Assembly: GCA_030733815.1 (NCBI GenBank)
Contig: JAUZQE010000002.1
Coordinates: 62,001-126,000 of the forward strand
Direction: 5' to 3'
Source: Yanghanlia caeni
GTDB lineage: Bacteria; Pseudomonadota; Gammaproteobacteria; Burkholderiales; Burkholderiaceae_B
DNA: 64,000 nt
In this document: one piece after another, positions 1 to 8,693 of the stretch
Layout of the letters: each line of letters starts with the position of its first letter
Position numbering within the stretch: position 1 is the first letter of the stretch
The notes under the pieces: generated by a model
What the model was told of the DNA's origin: nothing
The model's database searches: none
Seen by the model: only the letters and a program-made list of their open reading frames with translations
Program-made: the position numbers and the translations under genes

Positions 1-113
1 ACGCCGGTGTTCGGGTCGCCTTCGGCGGTGTACGCATACGCGTTGTCAGACAGCTTTTCGAACGCGACCTCTTTTTCTTCGAGGTCGCCCTGGGATGCGA
101 ACTGCTTGCTCAT
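1..113 (-). CDS. MBL-fold metallo-hydrolase, N-terminal fragment (runs off left edge)
   Basis: Only the first 37 codons lie in the window; the rest is beyond base 1. The start is the ATG read on the minus strand at 113-111, preceded by a good AAAGGAG ribosome-binding site. The N-terminus (MSKQFASQGDLEEKEV, then a DNAYAYTAEGDPNTGV stretch) resembles MBL-fold metallo-hydrolases annotated in Bordetella relatives. The zinc-binding HxHxDH motif that would prove the family is not in the window, so the call rests on recognising the N-terminal stretch. It is divergent from nothing: mutM downstream is on the same strand. Confidence 0.55.
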   Translation of the reverse strand, partial: MSKQFASQGDLEEKEVAFEKLSDNAYAYTAEGDPNTG

Positions 114-231
114 GGGCACTCCTTTCTATAGGTGTGAAAGATGGTAATTCAAGATTTGTTAATGTGCAATGTATTAGTCATAAGCAAATCTTCCCTTGCT
201 GCAAGCGTGGTGGCGCGCCGGGCGCCGAACC

Positions 232-1059
232 TCAGCGGCGCTGGCAGCGCGGGCAGAAATAGGTGGCACGCTGGCCCTGCACGATGCGCCGGATCACCGT
301 GGTGCAACGGGCGCACGGCTGACCCGCTTTTTCGTACACGGCGGCGTGCAACGTGAAATAGGCCCCGGGCTCGCCGGTGGCATTGACGTAATCGCGCAGC
401 GTGCTGCCGCCCGATTCGAGTGCCTGTGCCAGGGTCTCGCGGATGGCCTCGGCCAGCTTCACGCAGCGTGGGCGCGAAAGCCGCCCCGCGGGAACCCGGG
501 GATCGATGCCGGCCTTGTGCAGCGCTTCCGATGCATAGATGTTGCCCACCCCCACCACGGCGTCGCCCGCCAGCAGCGCCTGTTTTACGGAAATGCGCCG
601 ACCCGCGAACGCACGCACGAGATGCGCGCCGTCGAAGGCGGGGTCGAAGGGCTCGATGCCCAGGCGGGCGAGCAGGGGGTGCGCTTCCACCGGACCCTGC
701 TCGGCCGGGTGCCACAATATGGCACCGAAGCGCCGGGGGTCGTGCAGCAGGAAGCGGGCATCCGCAAAGAGCCATTCGGCGTGGTCGTGCTTGCGGCGAG
801 GTTCGTGCATGGGGGCGCGGCGCAGCGAACCCGACATGCCCAGGTGCACGATCTGGGTGCCATGGTCGAAACCGATCAGCAGATATTTGCCCCGGCGTCG
901 GCACGAACGCACGATTCTGCCGCCGACTGTGGCGGGCATGTCGACGGGCACGGGCCAACGCAGGCGGGATTCGTGTACATGGAACGATTCGAGCATGCGG
1001 TCTGTCATAATAGGCGCAATGCCGCGACGCGTCGTTTCGACTTCTGGAAGTTCAGGCAT
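232..1059 (-). CDS. mutM: formamidopyrimidine-DNA glycosylase (Fpg)
   Basis: Base-excision repair enzyme that removes 8-oxoguanine and ring-opened purines and nicks the strand by beta,delta-elimination. The 275-residue product has the family's usual length. It starts MPELPEVE, so after Met removal the catalytic Pro1 and Glu2 are present. A GDAVVGVGNIYASEAL helix-two-turn-helix region (around residues 165-180) is intact. The C-terminus holds the zinc finger CxxC...CxxC (CARC and CPRC) followed by the terminal QRR. It is divergent from the TPR gene that begins about 90 bp away, so the two share a promoter region. Confidence 0.97.
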   Translation of the reverse strand: MPELPEVETTRRGIAPIMTDRMLESFHVHESRLRWPVPVDMPATVGGRIVRSCRRRGKYLLIGFDHGTQIVHLGMSGSLRRAPMHEPRRKHDHAEWLFADARFLLHDPRRFGAILWHPAEQGPVEAHPLLARLGIEPFDPAFDGAHLVRAFAGRRISVKQALLAGDAVVGVGNIYASEALHKAGIDPRVPAGRLSRPRCVKLAEAIRETLAQALESGGSTLRDYVNATGEPGAYFTLHAAVYEKAGQPCARCTTVIRRIVQGQRATYFCPRCQRR

Positions 1060-1145
1060 GACGGGGTGCTTACGATTTCAACGATGACCATGCAATTTTG
1101 CCACTCGGTGCCGGCACCTGGCCGCGAAGGCCTGAGGTGTATCCG

Positions 1146-2942
1146 ATGAAACGATTTCTTGCCGTGCTGATTGCAGCGTCGTTCGGTGCGTTGGTAACGC
1201 CCCCGGCGGCGCATGCGCAGCTCACTGCTCCGCTGCTGCTGGGTGAACCACCCCAGATCGACCCCGCCGAGCAGATCCGCCTGCGTCCGGGCGAACTGCC
1301 GGCCGTGCGTCTTACGTCCGACATCCTGTACCGTCTGCTGGCGGCCGAAATCGCCGCGCAGCGCTCCGCGTTCGACACCGCATCCGAGCTCATGTACGGC
1401 CTGGCGCGCGAAACCTCCGATCCGCGCCTGGCACGGCGCGCCTTCCAGTTCGCCATGGCCGCCCGCGACCTGCCGGGCGCACTCAAGGCGGCACGTCAGT
1501 GGGTGCTGGTGTCGCCCAACGATCCCGACGCCGTGGCCTCGTCGCTGGCGCTGGCGGCCTCCAGCGGCCAGACAACCGGCCTTGCCGGCACCTTGCGCAG
1601 CCGCATCGAAGAAGCGTCCAACAAGGAACACGCCATTGCTCAGGCGGCCTCCATCGTCGGCAAGATGAACGACAAGCGCGTGGCGTATCAGGTGCTCGAA
1701 GAAGCGCTGCCCGAATCGGTGCGTTCGATTCCGCTGGCTCAGTTGGCCCTGGCCGATGCGGCCTGGGCCGCCGAAGACCCCGTACGGGCGCTCCAGGCCG
1801 CACGGGCTGCGCTCGAGCTGGCGCCAACTTCTGAAATGGCGGCGCAGCGCGTGCTCGAGTACGGCCTGAGCGTCGACTCGCGTGCCGCCATTCGCGAAAC
1901 CGAGGCCTACGTCGAGCGCCACCCCGAGATGCGGCGCCTGCGCCTGTTGCTGGTGAATCGCCTCGTGGGGCGCCACGAGTTCGACGCGGCGCTCGCCCAG
2001 GTGGCCGCCATGCGCGAACGCAACCCCGAAGACTTCGACCTGCTCTATACCGAGGCCGAGGTCAACATGCGCGCCGAGCGTTATGACCGGGCCAAGGCGC
2101 TGCTTCATGAATACATTTCGGTGCAGGAACAGCGGGGCAGTGCGCTGCCCGACAAGGCCACCACTGCCGGCGGCGACGCCTCCGATGCGCGGCTGCTGCT
2201 GGTGCAGATCGCCGAAAAGGAAGGCGACCGCCACGAGGCCATTCGCCAGCTCGATCTCATCGATGACCCCGGCCTGCGCTTTCAGGCGCAGATTCACAAG
2301 GCCGTGCTGGTGTCGCGCAGCGGCGACCTCGAAGGCGCCCGCCGCACGCTGCAGGCGCTCACTCCGCAGAGCGACAACGAGCGCACGGTGCTTGCGCTCA
2401 CCACGGCGTCGATCTACCGTGATTCCGGGCGCAGCGACGAGGCCATTGCCGTGCTGGAACAGGCCGATGCCGAGATGCCCGACATGGCCGAGATCAAGTA
2501 CGACCTGGCCATGCTCTACGAGCGCCAGGGGCGTTACGACGACTTCGAGCGGCTCATGCGCGAGATCATCCGCATCGCACCCGACAACGCCAACGCCTAC
2601 AACTCGCTGGGCTATACGTTTGCCGATCGCAACGTCAACCTGCATGAAGCCGAAGAGCTGCTCGAGCAGGCGCTCGAACTCGAGCCCGACAACCCGTACA
2701 TCCTCGACAGCGTGGGGTGGTACCTGTACCGCACCGGCGATTACTCCGGCGCGCTCGAGTATCTGCGGCGCTCCTGGCATCAGCTGCCGTCCGGCGAAGT
2801 GGCCGCTCATCTTGGCGAAGTGCTGTGGATGATGCAACGCAAGGCCGAGGCGCGCGATATCTGGAAGGAAGGGCTCAAGCATGAACCGGAAAATGAAGTG
2901 CTGCAGAAAACGCTCAAGCGTTTCGGCGTGCGATTGCACTGA
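1146..2942 (+). CDS. exported tetratricopeptide-repeat protein
   Basis: A 598-residue protein with a clear Sec signal peptide (MKRFLAVLIAASFGALV, then AHA-Q cleavage site). I start it at the ATG at 1146 because upstream codons would put 16 unrelated residues before the signal peptide. The rest is helical, with TPR units best seen in the C-terminal third (for example NAYNSLGYTFADRN and NPYILDSVGWYLYRTGDY). It is probably periplasmic or outer-membrane associated. In Burkholderiales such a protein commonly precedes lolB and ispE. The exact role is unknown. Its 3' end overlaps the proposed lolB start. Confidence 0.85.
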   Translation: MKRFLAVLIAASFGALVTPPAAHAQLTAPLLLGEPPQIDPAEQIRLRPGELPAVRLTSDILYRLLAAEIAAQRSAFDTASELMYGLARETSDPRLARRAFQFAMAARDLPGALKAARQWVLVSPNDPDAVASSLALAASSGQTTGLAGTLRSRIEEASNKEHAIAQAASIVGKMNDKRVAYQVLEEALPESVRSIPLAQLALADAAWAAEDPVRALQAARAALELAPTSEMAAQRVLEYGLSVDSRAAIRETEAYVERHPEMRRLRLLLVNRLVGRHEFDAALAQVAAMRERNPEDFDLLYTEAEVNMRAERYDRAKALLHEYISVQEQRGSALPDKATTAGGDASDARLLLVQIAEKEGDRHEAIRQLDLIDDPGLRFQAQIHKAVLVSRSGDLEGARRTLQALTPQSDNERTVLALTTASIYRDSGRSDEAIAVLEQADAEMPDMAEIKYDLAMLYERQGRYDDFERLMREIIRIAPDNANAYNSLGYTFADRNVNLHEAEELLEQALELEPDNPYILDSVGWYLYRTGDYSGALEYLRRSWHQLPSGEVAAHLGEVLWMMQRKAEARDIWKEGLKHEPENEVLQKTLKRFGVRLH

Positions 2943-3549
2943 GCACGGCGCTTCGACCCTTCCGCCGCCGGCCGGGCGGCGTCGCGTGGCGCGCGCACTG
3001 CTTGCCGGTGCCGTGGCGCTGGGGCTGGCCGCCTGCGCCGGCCCGGCCCGAATCGCCGGCGACGGCACGGCGTTCGAACGTACCGGCCGTTTTGCCGTCA
3101 CCGTCACCGACGCCGGGTCCCCGGCCGACGCCGTTCAGGGCGGCTTCTCGTGGCGCGATACCGGTCGGCTGCTGCAGCTCGATCTGGTCAACCCTCTTGG
3201 TTCCACGCTGGCACGCGTCAGCGTCGGCCCCGCGGGTGCCACGCTTCAACACGCAGACGGGTCCACGGAACAGGCGCCCGATGCCGACGCCCTGGTGGCC
3301 CGGGCCACCGGCGCTGTGCTGCCGGTGGCCAAGCTTCGCGACTGGCTGCGCGGGCAGACCGGCTCGGGTGCTCCCGGCGATGTCGAGCGCGATGCCGAGG
3401 GTCGGCTGCAATCGTTCGTGCAAGACGGCTGGCGGGTCCAGCTGTCGCGTTACGACGCGCTGGGGCCGGGGCTGTTGCGCCTCGAGCGGCGCGACGGCAC
3501 CCGACGCATCTCCGTGCGGCTCGCCGTCGACACACAGGCGGCGCGCTAG
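2881..3549 (+). CDS. lolB: outer-membrane lipoprotein receptor LolB
   Basis: LolB accepts lipoproteins from periplasmic LolA and inserts them in the outer membrane. The product has a lipobox (LGLAAC, Cys about residue 52 from the first ATG) after a hydrophobic stretch, then the LolB core with FERTGRFAVTV, GGFSWRD and a central LVNPLG strand. The start is uncertain. The ATG at 2881 lies inside the TPR gene and gives an unusually long leader; the in-frame GTG at 2986 would give a compact lipoprotein signal (VARALLAGAVALGLAAC). The stop is 8 bp before ispE, and lolB-ispE is a common proteobacterial pair. Confidence 0.85.
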   Translation: MNRKMKCCRKRSSVSACDCTEHGASTLPPPAGRRRVARALLAGAVALGLAACAGPARIAGDGTAFERTGRFAVTVTDAGSPADAVQGGFSWRDTGRLLQLDLVNPLGSTLARVSVGPAGATLQHADGSTEQAPDADALVARATGAVLPVAKLRDWLRGQTGSGAPGDVERDAEGRLQSFVQDGWRVQLSRYDALGPGLLRLERRDGTRRISVRLAVDTQAAR

Positions 3550-3557
3550 GTATCGGC

Positions 3558-4460
3558 ATGACGCTGTACGACATTCCGGCTCCGGCCAAGTTGAATCTTT
3601 TCCTGCACGTCACGGGCCGGCGGCCCGACGGCTACCATGTGTTGCAGACCGTATTCCGCTTCATCGACCTGTGCGACCACCTGCACTTCGACCTGCGGCG
3701 CGACGGGCGCATCGAGCGCGAAGGCGACACGCTGCCTGGCCTGGCCCCTGACGACGACCTGATCGTGCGCGCGGCGCGGGCTCTGCAGCAGGCGAGCGGC
3801 ACCCCATTGGGCGCGCAGATCCGTTGCGTAAAGAACATTCCTTCCGGTGCCGGCCTGGGTGGCGGCTCCAGCGATGCGGCCACGACGCTTATTGCGCTGA
3901 ACCGGCTTTGGAACACGGGCCTGAGCCGCGATGCCCTCATGGTGCTGGCCCGGCCCCTGGGCGCCGACGTGCCGATTTTCATTTTCGGGCAGCCGGCGTT
4001 TGCCCAGGGCCGGGGCGATGAGTTCACGGAAGTCGCATTGCCCGAACGCGCCTATGTCGTGTTGCGCCCGCACGGCAGCGTCTCGACGGCCGAGATTTTC
4101 TCGGCCCCCGACTTGACACGAAATACGAAACCCGTAATAATTTCGGTCTTCGCTCATTGGCTAGCGAGCGGGGCGCAAGAAATCGATGGCCTAGCCGGCA
4201 ATTCGTTATTCGGGCGCAACGATCTCGAGCCAGTGGTTCTTTCACGATACGAATCCATTCGCCAAATGGTGTGTGGCTTGCAAAAGCAGGGGTTTCGTGC
4301 AAGAATGACGGGTTCCGGAAGCTGTTTTTTTGTTGAATTCAATACGCAAGAACAGGCCAGCCGGGCACGGCAAGAAATTTCCAGTAAAATGCTGGAAGGC
4401 GGATACGAAAGCGCTTGGGTTTGCCCCGGTTTGCCACAGCATCCGCTACGGCACTGGTAG
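3558..4460 (+). CDS. ispE: 4-diphosphocytidyl-2-C-methyl-D-erythritol kinase
   Basis: GHMP-family kinase of the non-mevalonate isoprenoid pathway; it phosphorylates the 2-hydroxyl of CDP-ME. The 300-residue length is normal. Visible motifs are PAPAKLNLFLHVTGRRPDGYH at the N-terminus, the glycine-rich ATP loop PSGAGLGGGSSDAA (around 95-108) and the C-terminal GHMP motif ARMTGSGSCFF. Bases from about 4110 to the end are visibly more AT-rich and use different codons from the first half, although the C-terminal motifs are intact. It is followed directly by tRNA-Gln. Confidence 0.97.
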   Translation: MTLYDIPAPAKLNLFLHVTGRRPDGYHVLQTVFRFIDLCDHLHFDLRRDGRIEREGDTLPGLAPDDDLIVRAARALQQASGTPLGAQIRCVKNIPSGAGLGGGSSDAATTLIALNRLWNTGLSRDALMVLARPLGADVPIFIFGQPAFAQGRGDEFTEVALPERAYVVLRPHGSVSTAEIFSAPDLTRNTKPVIISVFAHWLASGAQEIDGLAGNSLFGRNDLEPVVLSRYESIRQMVCGLQKQGFRARMTGSGSCFFVEFNTQEQASRARQEISSKMLEGGYESAWVCPGLPQHPLRHW

Positions 4461-4470
4461 TCACGAATTT

Positions 4471-4547
4471 TGGGGAATAGCCAAGTTGGTTAAGGCACCG
4501 GATTTTGATTCCGGCATGCGAAGGTTCGAATCCTTCTTCCCCAGCCA
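4471..4547 (+). tRNA. tRNA-Gln (anticodon TTG)
   Basis: A full cloverleaf can be drawn: acceptor TGGGGAA pairs with TTCCCCA, the anticodon arm is CCGGA-TTTTGAT-TCCGG with anticodon TTG at 4505-4507, the T arm is GAAGG-TTCGAAT-CCTTC, and the CCA end is encoded. It lies between ispE and prs, the usual place in Burkholderiales. Confidence 0.97.
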
Positions 4548-4578
4548 CTTTTTCAGCCGCAAGGCTGTTGAAATGCAC

Positions 4579-4620
4579 AAGCTGTTGAGTCGGCCCCGTA
4601 GGGGAGCTGGTCAACAGCTT
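4579..4620 (+). promoter_or_regulatory. long hairpin between tRNA-Gln and prs
   Basis: A perfect 10-bp stem (AAGCTGTTGA at 4579-4588, TCAACAGCTT at 4611-4620) encloses an inner CCCC-GTA-GGGG hairpin. It ends 35 bp before the prs start. It could terminate the tRNA transcript or act in the prs leader. No strong U-tract follows it, so a leader role is at least as likely as termination. Confidence 0.6.
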
Positions 4621-4655
4621 TGTCGTTTCAGCCAACGCAAAACGCAGCTTCCATC

Positions 4656-5606
4656 ATGGCACAAGACAAGTTCATGATCTTTACCGGCACAGCCAACACC
4701 CGGCTGGCCGTCGATGTCGCCAACCACCTCGACATGTCTCTTGGCAAGATGAGCGTCGGTCGTTTCTCAGACGGCGAGGTCATGGTAGAGATCAACGAGA
4801 ACGTTCGTGGCAAAGACGTCTTCGTGCTGCAGCCCACCTGCGCGCCCACCAACGACAACCTCATGGAAATCATGGTGATGGTCGATGCGCTGCGCCGCGC
4901 GTCGGCAGGCCGTATCACCGCAGCCATTCCGTACTTCGGCTACGCCCGGCAAGACCGCCGGCCGCGTTCGGCACGGGTCGCCATTTCCGCTAAGGTGGTG
5001 GCCAACATGCTGCAGGTGGTGGGTGTCGAACGCGTCATGACCATGGATCTGCACGCCGACCAGATTCAGGGGTTCTTCGACATTCCCGTCGACAACATCT
5101 ATGCCGGCCCCATTCTGCTGGGCGACATCTGGCGCCGCAACTATCAAGATCTGGTGGTGGTTTCACCTGACATCGGCGGTGTGGTGCGCGCCCGGGCCCT
5201 GGCCAAGCAGCTCGAGGCCGACCTGGCCATCATCGACAAGCGCCGCCCGCGCGCCAACGTGTCCGAAGTCATGAACATCATTGGCGACGTCGACGGGCGC
5301 AACTGCATCATCATGGACGACATGGTCGACACCGCCGGCACACTGTGCAAGGCCGCTGCAGCGCTCAAGGAACGTGGTGCCGGCAAGGTGTACGCCTACT
5401 GTACGCACCCGGTGCTTTCGGGCGGCGCGGTACAGCGCATTGCCGAGTCGGTACTCGACGAGCTGGTGGTCACCGACACCATTCCGCTGTCGGAAGAAGC
5501 GCGCAGCTGCCCGCGCATCCGTCAGCTTTCGTGCGCCCCGCTGCTGGGTGAAACGATTCTGCGTATTTCCAACGCCGAGTCGGTCAGCTCGCTGTTTGCC
5601 GACTGA
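4656..5606 (+). CDS. prs: ribose-phosphate pyrophosphokinase (PRPP synthetase)
   Basis: Makes 5-phosphoribosyl 1-diphosphate from ribose-5-phosphate and ATP, feeding purine, pyrimidine, His and Trp synthesis. The 316-residue product matches class I enzymes. The start is [14 protein letters not shown] at 4656. Motifs present are the flexible catalytic region around [15 protein letters not shown], the [17 protein letters not shown] metal/phosphate region and the PRPP-binding loop [10 protein letters not shown] (about residues 217-226). It sits downstream of tRNA-Gln and upstream of rplY, the standard order. Confidence 0.98.
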   Translation: MAQDKFMIFTGTANTRLAVDVANHLDMSLGKMSVGRFSDGEVMVEINENVRGKDVFVLQPTCAPTNDNLMEIMVMVDALRRASAGRITAAIPYFGYARQDRRPRSARVAISAKVVANMLQVVGVERVMTMDLHADQIQGFFDIPVDNIYAGPILLGDIWRRNYQDLVVVSPDIGGVVRARALAKQLEADLAIIDKRRPRANVSEVMNIIGDVDGRNCIIMDDMVDTAGTLCKAAAALKERGAGKVYAYCTHPVLSGGAVQRIAESVLDELVVTDTIPLSEEARSCPRIRQLSCAPLLGETILRISNAESVSSLFAD

Positions 5607-5717
5607 TCAAAAGTTTAAAACCTGCCGGCCGCTGGTCGCGGCGGGCGGCAGGGTGCAGCTCCGGCTGCATTCAACCCGGGCTGCAAGGCCCATTTTCTAA
5701 AACTCTGGAGCATTTCC

Positions 5718-6338
5718 ATGAAATTCAACGCCACTTCGCGCAGCACAAAGGGTACGAGTGCGAGCCGCCGCCTGCGCCGCGAAGGCCGTGTGCCTGCCAT
5801 CGTGTATGGCGGCAATGCCGAGCCGCTGAGCCTCGAGCTCGATCACAACGAAACCTACCATGCCGTGCGCAAGGAAGAGTATCACTCCTCCATTCTCGAC
5901 CTCATCGTCGACGGCAAGCCGGCCGGTTCGGTACTGCTGCGTGCGGTGCAATGGCACCCCTACAAGCAGCAGGTTCTGCACGTCGACTTCCAGCGCGTGA
6001 GCAAGTCGCAGCCCATCACCACCAAGGTGCCGCTGCACTTCATCAACGGCGACATCTCGCCGGCCGTGAAGCTGTCGTCTGCGGTCATCACACACCCCAC
6101 CACCGAAATCGAAATCACCTGCCTGCCGGCCGATCTGCCCCAGGCCATCGAGGTCGATCTTTCCGAAATGGTCGGTGGTGCAGTGCTGCACGTTTCCGAC
6201 GTCAAGCTGCCCGAGGGCGTGACGCTCGCCATGCACGGTGACGTCAACCCCGTTATCGCCAACGCTCAGGTCAAGGGCGGCGGTGCATCGGCCGACGCCG
6301 GCGAAGAAGGCGAACAAGGCGAAGCCACGGAAGAGTAA
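5718..6338 (+). CDS. rplY: 50S ribosomal protein L25, Ctc/TL5 type
   Basis: Binds 5S rRNA in the large subunit. The 206-residue protein is the long (Ctc/TL5) form: an N-terminal L25 domain of about 95 residues (MKFNATSRSTKGTSASRRLRREGRVPAI start, IVYGG motif) and a C-terminal beta domain, ending in an acidic tail (EEGEQGEATEE). A ribosome-binding CTGGAG precedes the ATG. The 110-bp gap from prs holds GC-rich inverted repeats (a CCTGCC/GGCAGG pair near 5622-5652 and a GCAGC-TCC-GGCTGC stem) that may control or insulate rplY. Confidence 0.96.
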   Translation: MKFNATSRSTKGTSASRRLRREGRVPAIVYGGNAEPLSLELDHNETYHAVRKEEYHSSILDLIVDGKPAGSVLLRAVQWHPYKQQVLHVDFQRVSKSQPITTKVPLHFINGDISPAVKLSSAVITHPTTEIEITCLPADLPQAIEVDLSEMVGGAVLHVSDVKLPEGVTLAMHGDVNPVIANAQVKGGGASADAGEEGEQGEATEE

Positions 6339-6359
6339 GCCGCACATCTTCCATTTTCA

Positions 6360-6408
6360 GCGGGCGTCAGCCCCGCGCCGCCGGTCTGGCGGGGCGGGCG
6401 ACGCCCGC
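6360..6408 (+). terminator. GC-rich nested hairpin after rplY
   Basis: The outer stem GCGGGCGTC/GACGCCCGC (9 bp, 6360-6368 with 6400-6408) encloses an inner CCCCGC/GCGGGG stem (6371-6376 with 6389-6394). There is no U-tract, so it may be an attenuating or mRNA-stabilising structure rather than a simple terminator. It lies 20 bp before pth. Confidence 0.55.
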
Positions 6409-6427
6409 CTTAGCGTTTGCGCACTGA

Positions 6428-7030
6428 ATGACTACAGCCACTCCCATACGTCTCATCATCGGCCTGGGCAATCCCGGTCCGGAATACGAAGCCACGCGCC
6501 ACAACGCCGGCTTCTGGCTGGCCGATCATATCGCCGACGATCTCGGAGCGGCATTCACGCTGGAAAAGAACTTCTTCTCCTGGGTGGCCAAGGGCCGGCA
6601 TCGCGGCGAGGCCGTCATCATCGCCAAGCCCGCCACCTTCATGAACCGCTCGGGGCAGGCCGCCGGCGCACTCATGCGGTTTTACAAGTTCACGCCCGAA
6701 CAGGTGCTGGTGCTGCACGACGAACTCGATCTCATGCCGGGTCAGGTCAAGCTCAAGAAGGGCGGCGGTCATGCCGGCCACAACGGGCTGCGTGATATTC
6801 AGTCGGCGTTCTCCAGCCCCGCTTTCTGGCGGCTGCGTCTGGGTATCGGGCACCCGCGCGATTTCGGGCTGGCGCAGCAGGTGGCCGCCTACGTGCTGAA
6901 TCCGCCCCGGCGTGAAGAGCTGGCCGGCATCGAAGACAGCATCATGCGCTGCCGGCGCGTGCTGCCGCTGCTGCTCGATGGCGACTTTCAAGATGCCATG
7001 CGCCAGCTGCACGAGGGCAACCGTGGCTGA
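6428..7030 (+). CDS. pth: peptidyl-tRNA hydrolase
   Basis: Releases tRNA from peptidyl-tRNAs dropped by ribosomes. The 200-residue length is normal. The active-site regions are present: [18 protein letters not shown] (with the catalytic His in TRHNAG), FMNRSG, and HDELDLMPG with the catalytic Asp, followed by [12 protein letters not shown]. It follows rplY as in most proteobacteria. Its last 8 bases overlap the GTG start of the membrane protease gene, implying translational coupling. Confidence 0.97.
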   Translation: MTTATPIRLIIGLGNPGPEYEATRHNAGFWLADHIADDLGAAFTLEKNFFSWVAKGRHRGEAVIIAKPATFMNRSGQAAGALMRFYKFTPEQVLVLHDELDLMPGQVKLKKGGGHAGHNGLRDIQSAFSSPAFWRLRLGIGHPRDFGLAQQVAAYVLNPPRREELAGIEDSIMRCRRVLPLLLDGDFQDAMRQLHEGNRG

Positions 7031-7781
7031 GCGGCCTACGCTGCGTCGCGAAGTCCGTCAGTTCCTGTCCTTCGTCAGGCGGCCCCGACTGGCGCCGCGC
7101 CCGGCAGGGCGCCGTGCCGCCGACGGCTTCTGGCAAGACTGGTTTCCTGCCGTTTCGCTGGGCCGCCTGCTGCAGTGGGCGCTGCTCATGTGGGCGGTGA
7201 ATCTGCTGTTTCTCGGCCCGATTGCCGTCATGGCCGCCGGGCTGGGCGGCGCCACCCATCGCCTGAACCTGCACAACATCCCGTGGCTCACCGCATTGTT
7301 GTGGGCACCGCTGGTCGAGGAGCTCGTGTTCCGCTATGGCCTGCGGCGCGTGAAGAATCTCTGGTGGCTGCTGCCGCCCGCCGTAGCCGCCATGCTGAGC
7401 GGCCCCGGTCTGGCGGGTGGGCTGCTGGTCGCGGCATTCATGGCGGCCTGCTGGCTGCCCTACGGCGCGTACCGGCCCCTGGCACGCAACCCGCTCCCGT
7501 GGTCAATCAGGCGCCGCTACGTGCGCGCATTCCCGTGGGCGTTCCACCTCGCCTCCGTCGCCTTCTCGGCCGTGCACCTGTACAACTTCAATCTGGCGCA
7601 GACCCCGGCATGGCTGCTGCCATTGCTGGTGCTGCCGCAGTGGGTCACCGGCATGGTGCTGGGCTGGCAGCGGGTGCGTCACGGCATTGGCGCCGCCATC
7701 GTGTTGCATGCCATTTTCAATGGTGGGCCGCTGCTGCTGGTGTGGCTGGTGCTGCAGGCGGCCCCCGATCTGGCACTCTGA
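7023..7781 (+). CDS. CPBP-family intramembrane metalloprotease
   Basis: A 252-residue membrane protein of the CAAX-protease/bacteriocin-processing (Abi) family. The GTG at 7023, inside the pth stop region, is taken as the start because the longer reading frame only shadows pth. Motif 1 EExxxR is seen in [13 protein letters not shown], motif 2 is the His in FSAVHLYNF, and motif 3 is HAIFN near the C-terminus. Several hydrophobic segments surround these. The substrate is unknown; some relatives process peptides and others have no shown activity. Confidence 0.85.
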   Translation: MAERPTLRREVRQFLSFVRRPRLAPRPAGRRAADGFWQDWFPAVSLGRLLQWALLMWAVNLLFLGPIAVMAAGLGGATHRLNLHNIPWLTALLWAPLVEELVFRYGLRRVKNLWWLLPPAVAAMLSGPGLAGGLLVAAFMAACWLPYGAYRPLARNPLPWSIRRRYVRAFPWAFHLASVAFSAVHLYNFNLAQTPAWLLPLLVLPQWVTGMVLGWQRVRHGIGAAIVLHAIFNGGPLLLVWLVLQAAPDLAL

Positions 7782-7839
7782 GCGTTGGCGGCCGCTGCCG
7801 CGCCGCCGTCGCCGGGGCGGGCCGGCCGCAGCCTCGTCT

Positions 7840-8553
7840 TCAGGCCGCCAGTATGGCTTCGATGCTGCGTCCGGTCTGCAGCACGCGCTCGTCGCTGAAT
7901 GCGGGGCCGGCAACCATGAGCCCCACGGGCGCCTCGCCGGCGGCATGACACGGCAGGCTGAGTGCGCAGCCGTCCAGGAAGTTGATGAGCGTGGGGTTGC
8001 GCAGGATGAGGGCGTTGGCGGCAAAGTATGCGTCGTCGGACGCCTCGAGCTCCGCAATGGTGGGTGCAACGATCGGCACGGTGGGCAGCAGCAGGGCGTC
8101 GTAGCCATGCAATCGTGCTTCCACAGCCATCTGCCAGCGGCTGCGTTCGGCGTGCAACTCGATGTAGTCGGCACAATCGATGTTCCTGCCTCGCAAAATG
8201 CGCGAGGCGACGCGCGGATCGTACTCGGCTTCCCGTGCCGCCAGCTCATCGCGGTGCACCGCATACGCCTCGGCGCATACCAGCCCGCCCTTGCGGTTGA
8301 TGTGGGCCAGCTCCAGAAATTCAGGAATCTCGATCTCGTCGATGACGACGCCGGCATCGCGCAGACGCCCCAGTGTGCGGATGAACGTCGCGTTCACGTG
8401 CGCGTCCATGCCGTCGCGAACGAGCGAGTGCGTGGTGGCCAGACGCAGCCCGGGAGCGGGTATCACTTCGGGCAGCGGGCGATCTTCGCCGGAGAGAATG
8501 GCGTCGATGATGGCGCAGCAGTTCACCGAGGCGGCAAGCGGACCCAGCCACAC
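7840..8553 (-). pseudogene. amidase, C-terminal half only
   Basis: The 237-residue reading frame matches the C-terminal half of amidase-signature enzymes: it opens in the middle of a conserved stretch ([17 protein letters not shown], normally about residue 200) and ends normally with FSDERVLQTGRSIEAIL. The catalytic Ser-cisSer-Lys part (GGSSGGSAA region and upstream Lys) is absent, and about 140 bp upstream the ychF promoter begins. A 5' deletion has therefore probably killed the enzyme. It converges with the CPBP gene and is divergent from ychF. Confidence 0.8.
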
Positions 8554-8693
8554 GGCATTGCGACCCCCAGGGTCTGGCTACGGCGCGCGGCTGCGCCCGG
8601 TTGTACAATCGAAGCTTTTGCCCGACCGGGGCGGCAGCAATGTTGCGCACGTGCGGCCGGGCGTTCGCTCCACCAGCAAGGATATACGAATAC

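Noticed and set aside
1005-3107. Long open frame on the minus strand opposite the TPR gene
   Set aside because: It is a high-GC shadow of the TPR gene with low-complexity, unlike any family I know. The plus-strand protein has a signal peptide and TPR motifs.
4471-4547. tRNA-Gln as the island attachment site
   Set aside because: No repeat of the tRNA 3' end is seen, and core genes follow it on both sides. The island border is at ychF instead.
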